A stretch of 42,712 nucleotides of DNA, from contig JAGBAA010000074.1 of NCBI GenBank assembly GCA_017939795.1, positions 1 to 42,712 on the forward strand, in the 5' to 3' direction. Origin of the DNA: Thermoguttaceae bacterium. GTDB taxonomy: Bacteria; Planctomycetota; Planctomycetia; Pirellulales; Thermoguttaceae. Position 1 is the stretch's first letter, and every line of letters begins with the position of its first letter. Of the stretch, positions 34,839 to 41,104 are shown piece after piece. The notes below the pieces were generated by a model. It was given only the letters and a program-made list of their open reading frames with translations, had not been told where the DNA came from and made no database searches. The position numbers and the translations under genes were made by a program.

Positions 34839-35753
34839 ATGAAGAGCACGAAAAAAGGGATTCTTTTGGCCGGCGGTGCCGGGACCCGTCTTCATCCCAT
34901 GACGCAGGCGATGAGCAAGCAATTGCTTCCAGTCTACGATAAACCGATGATTTTTTATCCGCTTTCCGTCCTGATGCTTGCCGGGATCCGTGAGATCCTG
35001 GTCATTACGACGCCGGAAGATCAGCCGGCTTTTCAGAGACTTCTGGGAGATGGTTCACGCTGGGGGATCCAGCTCACGTATGTCGTGCAGCCGAAGCCGG
35101 AAGGTTTGGCGCAGGCGTTTATTTTGGGACGGGATTTCGTAGGAGAGGATTCCGTTGCGCTGGTCCTTGGCGACAACATTTTCTACGGCCAGGGATTTCA
35201 GGCCATGCTTCAGTGTGCCTCGACACAGGAGAGCGGAGCGACCGTTTTTGCCTATCAGGTCCGGGATCCGCAGCGGTACGGCGTCGTGGATTTCGACGAA
35301 AACGGAAAGGCGCTCCATATCGAGGAGAAACCGGCAAATCCGCGTTCCAATTTTGCCGTGACCGGACTCTATTTTTACGACAATTCGGTACTGGACATCG
35401 CGGCGGATCTGAAGCCTTCGGCCCGCGGAGAACTGGAGATCACGGACGTGAACCGGATCTATCTGGAGCGCGGAGATCTGAAAGTGCAGATCTTTACCCG
35501 CGGTTTTGCCTGGCTGGATACCGGGACGCCGGAGTCGCTGCTTCAGGCATCCAATTTCATGGAAACGATCGATCATCGGCAGGGACTGAAAGTGGCGTGT
35601 CTTGAGGAGATCGCGCTGGAACGCGGCTTCATTACCGAGGAGGAGTTTGAGGTTTTGGCTGATCAGTACCGAAACGAATACTGCGCCTATCTGAAACGTG
35701 TTCTGGATTGGAGACGCAGAGAGTCGGTTCCTGGTCCCGAGTGTGGAAAATGA
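34839..35753 (+). CDS. rmlA: Glucose-1-phosphate thymidylyltransferase
   Basis: A 304-residue nucleotidyltransferase. The ATG at 34839 follows AGGAGG; the longer upstream reading is not used. Motifs are those of Rml[14 protein letters not shown] (nucleotide loop), [31 protein letters not shown] and [11 protein letters not shown]. It makes dTDP-glucose, the substrate of the dehydratase encoded just upstream. The gap to rfbB is 50 bases, so co-transcription is likely. The last codons include a perfect TGTGGAAAA at 35742-35750, the first of three DnaA-box matches around the gene end. Confidence 0.95.
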   Translation: MKSTKKGILLAGGAGTRLHPMTQAMSKQLLPVYDKPMIFYPLSVLMLAGIREILVITTPEDQPAFQRLLGDGSRWGIQLTYVVQPKPEGLAQAFILGRDFVGEDSVALVLGDNIFYGQGFQAMLQCASTQESGATVFAYQVRDPQRYGVVDFDENGKALHIEEKPANPRSNFAVTGLYFYDNSVLDIAADLKPSARGELEITDVNRIYLERGDLKVQIFTRGFAWLDTGTPESLLQASNFMETIDHRQGLKVACLEEIALERGFITEEEFEVLADQYRNEYCAYLKRVLDWRRRESVPGPECGK

Positions 35754-35810
35754 ATTTTAAAGTTGGAGCTTTTTGTGGAAAACCTGCATGGGACAGCGTT
35801 TTTTTCCACA
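35742..35810. promoter_or_regulatory. Three perfect DnaA-box matches at the rmlA-rmlC junction
   Basis: TGTGGAAAA at 35742-35750 and 35774-35782 (minus orientation) and TTTTCCACA at 35802-35810 (plus). The last two face each other across 19 bases in the 79-bp gap between rmlA and the cupin gene. They could bind DnaA for titration or regulation. They have no coding need except the first, which lies in the last codons of rmlA. Confidence 0.6.
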
Positions 35811-35832
35811 GGACCGAAAAGGGTAAGAAAGT

Positions 35833-36303
35833 ATGAGTGAGTCTGCGATTTGCGGTGTTGAAATTACTTCGCTGAAACGGTTTTCGGATCAGAGAGGCTG
35901 GCTTTCCGAGATCTATCGGGATGATGAACTTCCGGAAGGGATCCGTCCTGCCATGTCCTACGTGAGCGAGACGCTTCCCGGTGTCGCCCGCGGTCCGCAT
36001 GAACATCGGAATCAGACGGATATTTTTGTGTTTCTGGGACCGGGGATGTTCCGGCTTTATCTGTGGGATGCCCGGGAGGGATCGAAGACGTTCGGCGCCA
36101 AAATGAAAGTGGAGGTCGGCGGAGAGGAACCGGTGCGCGTCATCGTGCCTCCGGGAGTCGTTCATGCGTACCGCTGCATCAGCGAGGTTCCGGGATGGTG
36201 CATCAATCTTCCGGACCGCCTGTATGCGGGATGGGGTAAAAAAGAGCCGGTCGATGAGATCCGCCATGAGGAGGATCCGGAGAGCCGCTATCTGCTGGAT
36301 TAA
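35833..36303 (+). CDS. RmlC-like cupin, dTDP-sugar 3,5-epimerase related
   Basis: A 156-residue cupin. The beta-barrel hallmarks of RmlC are visible: ARGPHEH (matches the RGxH of the catalytic His region), SKTFGAK, and VPPGVVHAYR. It is shorter than true dTDP-4-dehydrorhamnose 3,5-epimerase (about 180), and the C-terminal Tyr/Asp part (LPDRLYAG) is divergent. It could be an epimerase of relaxed type or a 3,4-ketoisomerase-like enzyme. It fits the dTDP-sugar pathway with rfbB and rmlA upstream. It starts 79 bases after rmlA. Confidence 0.8.
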   Translation: MSESAICGVEITSLKRFSDQRGWLSEIYRDDELPEGIRPAMSYVSETLPGVARGPHEHRNQTDIFVFLGPGMFRLYLWDAREGSKTFGAKMKVEVGGEEPVRVIVPPGVVHAYRCISEVPGWCINLPDRLYAGWGKKEPVDEIRHEEDPESRYLLD

Positions 36304-36315
36304 GGAAAGAATGCC

Positions 36316-37518
36316 ATGCGAAAAGTCGGAATTTACCAGCAGTGCTGGGAACAGGCGGATGCGGATCAGAGGCTGGTCGGACTCATTGCGCAGATCCTTT
36401 CCGAAAATCATGAAGTCGAACTCGTTCATCATCAGCCGGACCTGCGGCGTGAGGAGCTGGAACAGAGACTTGGGCTGGATCTGCACCGCGCGGCATTTCG
36501 GTGTTTGGAACCTTTGGAAATCGGGGAAGATCCTCGCGGTTTTTTGAAGATCTCGACAGATCGGCTTGAAGAACTCAGTGCAGGATATGATGTTTTTCTG
36601 AATGCGTGCAATGTACCTCCGCTGCCTAATCGGGCGAAATGCGGGATCCTCTTGACGCAGTTTCCGCAGTATGATCCGGAGTCTTTCTATCCGTCGGAAC
36701 AGCCGGATGGCGGGAAAAACTGGTTCTGGAACCTGCTGGGCGGCAAAAACCGAAAAGAAAAGAGAGATTGGCAGAAACGATTTTTTTCTTACCATCACTG
36801 CTGGTGCCTCTCGGAGTATGCCTGCCAGTGGTGTGGAAAACGCTGGGGAGAACCGGCCAGAATATTGGATCCCGTCATTCGGAAAAACGAGATCGAGGCC
36901 GAAAAAACGCATTCGATCACTGCGATCGGACGGCTGGAACGCCGGAATTCGGATCGGCTGGATATGGCCATTAATGTCTTCCAGGATCTCTGCGACCGAA
37001 AGTTTGCGAGACTGAATCTGACGGATGACTGGACCTTGCGGCTCATTTGTTGGGGAGCAGGGGAGGAGGCGGATGAATGCTTGCGTCAGCTGAAACAGAA
37101 GGCGTTTGGCTATCGTGTGGAATTTTATGTGGAGCCTGATTGGGAGACTCAGTCCAGGATCCTCGCGGAATCTGAATTTTTCTGGTGCCCGCGCGGGTTT
37201 GAGACGGATGAAATGCTGGAACCGGAGAAGGTCGGCAATGTGGATCTTCCGGTACTTTTGGCGCAGGATGCCGGTGCGCTTCCGATCGTTTTTCATGCCG
37301 GCGGGATCGCAAAGATCGTTCGGCACGAAAAAAATGGGATCTTATGGCGAAGTTACCGGGAATTGGGAGATTTTACCCTTGGATTGCTCCTTCAGAAGGA
37401 CTATCTTCCGCTCTTTGCGCAGGGAGCGCGGGAAAATGCGGCTTTGTATGGGGAAAATGAATTTCGTGCAAATCTGCGTCGGCTCCTGGATGGTATTTTG
37501 GACGTGGAGATGAATTGA
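36316..37518 (+). CDS. Glycosyltransferase, GT-B/GT4-like
   Basis: A 400-residue cytoplasmic or membrane-associated protein. The second half has the glycosyltransferase-4 look: ITAIGRLERRNSDRLDMAI, then LRLICWGAG, VEFYVEPDWETQSRILAESEFFWCPRGFETDEM and GALPIVFHAGGIAKIV with NGILWRS. The E-x(7)-E-like acidic motif is imperfect, so activity and donor are uncertain. The first half is divergent. AAGGAAAG before the ATG gives a ribosome binding site, and the gene follows the RmlC-like gene by 12 bases. It probably uses the deoxysugar made by the neighbours in envelope glycan synthesis. A strong terminator follows. Confidence 0.75.
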   Translation: MRKVGIYQQCWEQADADQRLVGLIAQILSENHEVELVHHQPDLRREELEQRLGLDLHRAAFRCLEPLEIGEDPRGFLKISTDRLEELSAGYDVFLNACNVPPLPNRAKCGILLTQFPQYDPESFYPSEQPDGGKNWFWNLLGGKNRKEKRDWQKRFFSYHHCWCLSEYACQWCGKRWGEPARILDPVIRKNEIEAEKTHSITAIGRLERRNSDRLDMAINVFQDLCDRKFARLNLTDDWTLRLICWGAGEEADECLRQLKQKAFGYRVEFYVEPDWETQSRILAESEFFWCPRGFETDEMLEPEKVGNVDLPVLLAQDAGALPIVFHAGGIAKIVRHEKNGILWRSYRELGDFTLGLLLQKDYLPLFAQGARENAALYGENEFRANLRRLLDGILDVEMN

Positions 37519-37575
37519 GCCGGATTGGGAATTTCAGGAAAAATTTCCCCTTCAAAACCTTTTCAAAAACTCACT

Positions 37576-37614
37576 AAAACGGGGAACTGCAGGTACAGCT
37601 TCCCGTTTTTTTTT
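37576..37614 (+). terminator. Terminator of the dnaN-to-glycosyltransferase run (repeat copy 1)
   Basis: The stem AACGGGGAA/CTTCCCGTT, extended by CTG/CAG inside, is followed by nine T. The same element recurs after hydE at 42214-42252. Confidence 0.9.
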
Positions 37615-37687
37615 AAGATCTGGAAAAAATTTTAAAAAAAGTGGAAAATTTTTTCATGGTGTTTTTTTTTCTTTAAGCGTGATTTTT

Positions 37688-37737
37688 CTTGAGTTGTTCT
37701 TCAAGTAAATTTTGTTTCGCAGAAACAGGGCTTGAAG
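37688..37737 (+). promoter_or_regulatory. Nested inverted repeats upstream of lexA
   Basis: CTTCAAG (37699-37705) pairs with CTTGAAG (37731-37737); inside it TGTTTC (37713-37718) pairs with GAAACA (37722-37727). A further CTTGA at 37688-37692 can pair alternatively with the first TCAAG. The same structure is kept in the second copy except for one unpaired base. It lies upstream of the promoter, so it is more likely a protein-binding region than an RNA structure. Confidence 0.5.
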
Positions 37738-37855
37738 GCGTTTGTCCCGTGTTTTGTTTCCCTTCGTTCAGATGTTCACCTGGCGGGGATGTTTGGAACA
37801 GTGCAAAATCCATTACGAGTGTACACAAAGTGGTTAGAAACGGCGGGATACGTGC

Positions 37856-37909
37856 TTGACAAAGAATGGGGAATATAGTAAAACTATTCTGTCTTCGATG
37901 GGCGAAGAC
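37856..37909 (+). promoter_or_regulatory. lexA promoter with palindrome at the start site
   Basis: TTGACA (37856-37861) and TAAAAC (37879-37884) are 17 bp apart. A perfect palindrome GTCTTCG-atggg-CGAAGAC covers 37891-37909, exactly where transcription should begin. This is a natural candidate for the operator of the encoded LexA-like protein. A second small palindrome, GTGTACAC, lies at 37819-37826. In the second copy the start-site palindrome is one pair shorter. Confidence 0.6.
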
Positions 37910-37957
37910 ACGGTAAAGGATCCGAAGCAGAAAAATTTAAAGTAAAGGAAAAAATTT

Positions 37958-38611
37958 ATGTCTTATGGTAAATCGCGCAGTATTGAGAGCAGTTCGAAAC
38001 TTCCGTTGACGGCACGACAGCGAGAAGCACTGGAGTATATTCGCCGTTGTGTCCGGAAGCGGGGCTACGGTCCGACGGTCCGCGAGATCGGAGATCAGAT
38101 GGGGATCCATTCTCCGAACGGCGTGGTGGGTCACCTTACGGCATTGGAGCGGAAGGGATTCATTCAGCGGGAAGCGAATCTTTCGCGTTCGATCATGCTC
38201 GTGGACCGGGGAGAGAAGGGGTTGAGCGGTCTTCCGGTCTTGAGCAGTCTTTTGGATGGGCGTCTTGTGGAGAACAGTGACCCGGAGGAACGTCTTGAGG
38301 TTCACGAGAAGATCCAGATCAGCGGGGATGATTTTTTCCTGATCCGGGTATTGGATCAGAGTCTTTATTCAGCGTATTCCTTTTGCTGCGGCGACCTTCT
38401 TCTTGTACGCCGAGCGCGGAATGCGGGCCTTGGTGAAACGGTGATCCTTCGCGATTTTGAGAATGAGTTTACGCTTGCGCAGTGTGAACGCTCTCCGGAA
38501 GGGGACCGTCTGATCCTCCGGAGTTCCGCGCGCTGGTATGAGAATTCGTGTTCGGGTATCTACGGCGTGCTTGTGTCGGTGATGCGTTTTGGTTTTCAGC
38601 TGGAGAGATGA
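37958..38611 (+). CDS. lexA: LexA-like repressor lacking autocleavage residues
   Basis: A 217-residue protein, the size of LexA. Residues 15-75 form the LexA winged helix-turn-helix (LTARQREALEYI, YGPTVREIGDQMGI, SPNGVVGHLTALERKGFI). The C-terminal half is a LexA/S24-type fold (DDFFLIRVLDQSL, GDLLLVRR). Compared with standard LexA, the Ala-Gly cleavage pair is Asp100-Gly101 (LPVLSSLLDG). The nucleophile position is kept as Ser135 (DQSL instead of G-x-SM). The general-base lysine in TVKR or TLK is Ala174 (EFTLAQ). Self-cleavage should therefore not occur, and it may be a constitutive or ligand-responsive repressor. The ATG follows AAAGGAAAA. A second copy begins at 42597. Confidence 0.85.
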   Translation: MSYGKSRSIESSSKLPLTARQREALEYIRRCVRKRGYGPTVREIGDQMGIHSPNGVVGHLTALERKGFIQREANLSRSIMLVDRGEKGLSGLPVLSSLLDGRLVENSDPEERLEVHEKIQISGDDFFLIRVLDQSLYSAYSFCCGDLLLVRRARNAGLGETVILRDFENEFTLAQCERSPEGDRLILRSSARWYENSCSGIYGVLVSVMRFGFQLER

Positions 38612-38787
38612 ACGTCGGAAACTGGTGAAAGCGGAAGCCGTAAAGTCCGGAAATGTCGGGCCAGGATCGAATTTCCTGAACTTTTGGCTGGTTGTCGGGA
38701 GAGGATCGATTAGGATTTAAGTTAGGGCGTTATTTTTTCCAGTAAGTTTGAATTTAAGTTTTGCCGGATCGAAAGATTCGGTATTTT

Positions 38788-38830
38788 GCCTCATTCGAGC
38801 GGGCTATCTCCTCGAAATGAGGCTTTTTTT
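38788..38830 (+). terminator. Intrinsic terminator downstream of lexA
   Basis: GCCTCATTCGAG pairs with CTCGAAATGAGGC with one bulged A, followed by seven T. It ends the lexA transcript about 180 bases after the stop. The bases between (38612-38787) hold nothing recognisable. Confidence 0.85.
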
Positions 38831-38844
38831 ATGGGATGTGGGGC

Positions 38845-38872
38845 TTTTCAAAATTTGAAAATCAGATAAAAT
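38845..38872 (+). promoter_or_regulatory. Putative promoter/operator of the M16-like gene
   Basis: A perfect 8-1-8 inverted repeat, TTTTCAAAATTTGAAAA (38845-38861), directly precedes a -10 box TAAAAT (38867-38872). The -35 region inside the palindrome is poor, so an activator or repressor at the palindrome would fit. Confidence 0.5.
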
Positions 38873-38910
38873 GAAAGTCGTTTGTGTGCAGCGGCGAAAC
38901 GGGGACCGTT

Positions 38911-39020
38911 CCTTTTCCAAAAACTTCCAAAAACTTCCGAAATTTTCCGAAAATTTCCAAAAATTTCCAAAAACTTCCGAAATTTTCCGAAAATTTCCGA
39001 AAATTTCCAAACACTTCCGA
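38911..39020 (+). repeat. Eleven 10-bp-periodic tandem repeats (AAAYTTCCRA)
   Basis: Eleven consecutive 10-base units with consensus AAAYTTCCRA (variants AAACTTCCGA, AATTTTCCGA, AAATTTCCAA), without any gap, ending 5 bases before the ATG at 39026. The period matches one helical turn, so the A/T tracts are in phase and the DNA should be curved. They lie between the promoter and the start codon, so they are also transcribed. No ribosome binding site follows them. Confidence 0.95.
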
Positions 39021-39025
39021 AACCG

Positions 39026-40246
39026 ATGAATTACCAACTGATTTTACCGAATGGATTTACGCTTTTGGGCGATACGATCATGGAGTTTCAGTCCGCAGCA
39101 TTTTCTGCGTCGACGCGGGCGGGGAGTGTTTGGGATCCGCCAGGAAAGTATGGGCTGGCTGCGTATGTGTGCGAGATGATGCTTCGCGGGGCAGGAGATC
39201 GGAGCAACCGGCAGTTTCTGGAAGCGATCGACCGGATCGGGATCGACCGAACCGAATCGCTCACGACGTCGAATCTGGAGTTTCGGGCTGCGATGCTGAA
39301 GGAGAATCTCTACGATGCTCTGGAGCTGTACGCGGATGTGCTTCAGCGCCCCGTAATGCCGAAAGAGGAAATGGAAGCCGGACGTCAGGTCCTTCTCCAG
39401 GAAGTCTCTGCGATCGAAGACAATCCGGAAGGACGGCTCTCGCAGACATTGGAGGAACAGTTTTACGGAAAAGCGTGGGGGCATGATGCGGATGGGGATC
39501 GGGAAGGGATCGAGAGCATTTCCTGGGGCGATGTCCGCGGGCAATACGATCGGCTGATCGTGCCGAATCGGTGCGTCATGGCGATCGCAGGAAATTTCGA
39601 TTGGGAGAAGGCCGCGGAGCTTGTCGAGCGTCTCTTCGGAGGCTGGGAACGGAAGGAAGTGCCGGACTATCCGCCTTTTGCCGTGAAGCGCGAGCCGATC
39701 CATCTGGAGTCGGATTCTCCGCAAACGCAGATCGGTCTTGCGTGGGAAACGGTGCCGTTTTCGCATCCGGACAGACTGAAAGCGTGGGCGGCGATCAGCA
39801 TTTTGAGCGGCGGGATGAATTCCAGACTCTTCAATGAGGTTCGGGAAAAACGCGGACTCTGCTACGATGTGGACGCCCGATGCCATTCCTTTCGGACGAT
39901 GGCGGGTGTTTTCTGCACGGCAAGCTGCCGTCAGGAGAATGCCCAGCAGACGCTGGACGTGATCCTTCAGGAGATCCGGAGGCTGGAGCAGGGAGTCACG
40001 GAAGAAGAACTGCGTGCGTACAAGGCGCGGTACCGCATGTCGCTCGTGACGGCGCGGGAATCGTGTCAGGCCTGGGCGTCCGAGCTGGTCGGCGACTGGG
40101 TGAATTTTGGAAGAGTCCGAAGCGATCAGGAGATCCTTGATGCGGTGGAACGCCTCACGGCAGACGAGATCAACGCGTATGCTGCCGAACATCCGGTGAA
40201 AGACATCCTGCTCTGTACTCTTGGCAGGGAACCCTTGAAAATTTGA
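39026..40246 (+). CDS. M16-family peptidase-like protein without the zinc motif
   Basis: A 406-residue two-domain M16B-like protein. The ATG at 39026 is chosen because the M16 fold begins at once (LILPNGFTLLGD); an upstream reading would translate the 10-bp repeats. The inverted zinc motif HxxEH is absent: the aligned segment GLAAYVCEMMLRG gives Ala46, Cys49 and Glu50. The acidic region LQEVSAIEDNPEGRL is still recognisable. The second domain keeps the substrate-binding MNSRLFNEVREKRGLCYDV, typical of active M16 enzymes and partners. It resembles the non-catalytic subunits of heterodimeric M16B proteases, but no catalytic partner lies nearby. No signal peptide, so cytoplasmic. There is no clear ribosome binding site. 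Confidence 0.85.
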   Translation: MNYQLILPNGFTLLGDTIMEFQSAAFSASTRAGSVWDPPGKYGLAAYVCEMMLRGAGDRSNRQFLEAIDRIGIDRTESLTTSNLEFRAAMLKENLYDALELYADVLQRPVMPKEEMEAGRQVLLQEVSAIEDNPEGRLSQTLEEQFYGKAWGHDADGDREGIESISWGDVRGQYDRLIVPNRCVMAIAGNFDWEKAAELVERLFGGWERKEVPDYPPFAVKREPIHLESDSPQTQIGLAWETVPFSHPDRLKAWAAISILSGGMNSRLFNEVREKRGLCYDVDARCHSFRTMAGVFCTASCRQENAQQTLDVILQEIRRLEQGVTEEELRAYKARYRMSLVTARESCQAWASELVGDWVNFGRVRSDQEILDAVERLTADEINAYAAEHPVKDILLCTLGREPLKI

Positions 40247-40263
40247 CCGTTTTCTGATATACT
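40235..40263 (+). promoter_or_regulatory. Promoter of the DUF6485-macro-hydE unit
   Basis: TTGAAA (40235-40240) and an extended -10 TGATATACT (TATACT at 40258-40263) with a 17-bp spacer. It overlaps the last codons of the M16-like gene. Confidence 0.7.
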
Positions 40264-40339
40264 GGATCGTGCGGGAACTTTTGGATGAGTGAAGTGCTCA
40301 GAAGTTTCTGCGAAAACCTTACCCCCGAAGGAGAAAAGA

Positions 40340-40555
40340 ATGTCCTGTTCCATGGAATGCAAAAAAGCGGAAAATGCTGAAAATTGTGCCTGCACGTACA
40401 TGAGCTGCCCGCGTCGCGGAATGTGCTGTGATTGTGTCCGTCACCATCTGGCAAAACGTCAGGTCCCCGGCTGTTTTTTCTCGAAAAGCGGCGAAGCGTC
40501 CTACGATCGGAGCTTTGAACATTTTGCCAAAGAAGTGATGGAAAAGAAGATCTAG
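40340..40555 (+). CDS. Small Cys-rich DUF6485 protein
   Basis: A 71-residue protein with Cys pattern MSCSMEC, CACTYMSC, MCCDCVRHH and GCFF, which fits the small DUF6485 family seen in anaerobes. The Cys/His content implies metal or Fe-S binding, but the role is unknown. The ATG at 40340 follows AAGGAG; an upstream ATG at 40289 would add 17 residues and is not preferred. It is the first gene of a three-gene unit with a macrodomain protein (19 bases downstream) and hydE. Co-occurrence with hydE supports an anaerobic metal-cofactor context. Confidence 0.8.
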   Translation: MSCSMECKKAENAENCACTYMSCPRRGMCCDCVRHHLAKRQVPGCFFSKSGEASYDRSFEHFAKEVMEKKI

Positions 40556-40574
40556 GTTTTCGGAGGGGCCAGAG

Positions 40575-41093
40575 ATGAGATTCAGGATCTTGCTGGGCGA
40601 CATTACCCGGGTGGAAGCGGACGCGATCGTGAATGCCGCCAACGTGACGCTTTTGGGCGGAGGCGGTGTTGACGGGGCGATCCACCGCGCGGCCGGTCCG
40701 AAACTGCTCGCGGAATGCGTGACGCTCATGGGGTGCAAGACCGGTGAGGCGAAGATCACGAAAGGGTACCGATTGCCTGCAAAATTCGTCATCCACACTC
40801 CGGGACCCCGCTGGCGGGGCGGCGGGAAGAATGAAAAGCAGCTTCTGGCGAACAGCTACCGGAATTCTCTGAAACTTGCCGCGGAAAATCAGTGCAGAAC
40901 GGTCGCGTTTCCTTCCATCAGTACCGGGATCTACCGTTTTCCGCTGGAGCTGGCGGCGGAGATCGCGGTTCGGGAGATCCTGACGTTTCCGGAAGGAAGT
41001 CCGGTCGAAGAAGTTTTGATGGTCTGTTTTGATGAGAAGACCCGGAGTGCTTACGAACAGGCTTTGGAGAATTGGGAAAAAACGGAAAAGTAA
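40575..41093 (+). CDS. Macrodomain ADP-ribose hydrolase (MacroD/YmdB type)
   Basis: A 172-residue stand-alone macrodomain. Motifs for ADP-ribose binding: GDITRVEADAIVNAAN, GGGGVDGAIHRAAG (the catalytic Asp region of MacroD-type enzymes), VIHTPGPRW and the phosphate loop SISTGIYRFP. Such enzymes remove O-acetyl from ADP-ribose or mono-ADP-ribose from proteins in the cytoplasm. GGAGG precedes the ATG. It sits between DUF6485 (19 bases) and hydE (11 bases), so the three are probably one transcript. Confidence 0.93.
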   Translation: MRFRILLGDITRVEADAIVNAANVTLLGGGGVDGAIHRAAGPKLLAECVTLMGCKTGEAKITKGYRLPAKFVIHTPGPRWRGGGKNEKQLLANSYRNSLKLAAENQCRTVAFPSISTGIYRFPLELAAEIAVREILTFPEGSPVEEVLMVCFDEKTRSAYEQALENWEKTEK

Positions 41094-41104
41094 AGAGGTG
41101 CCGT

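Larger units (their letters stand above)
37576..38073 (+). repeat. Long direct repeat, copy 1 (terminator, leader, lexA start)
   Basis: This 498-bp segment recurs at 42215-42712, with the second copy cut by the window end. The alignment shows five substitutions (near 37599, 37721, 37789, 37865, 37897) and two single-base indels in homopolymers, all outside coding sequence. The first 116 bases of the coding sequence are identical. The left boundary is sharp: the flanking genes differ (glycosyltransferase versus hydE). Confidence 0.97.

Noticed and set aside
36832-36840. DnaA-box match inside the glycosyltransferase gene as part of an origin
   Set aside because: It is a single copy within conserved coding sequence (W-C-G-K-R codons), so chance or coding constraint explains it.
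38911-39020. 10-bp repeats as a CRISPR array
   Set aside because: There are no spacers between units, units are 10 bases, and no cas gene is present.
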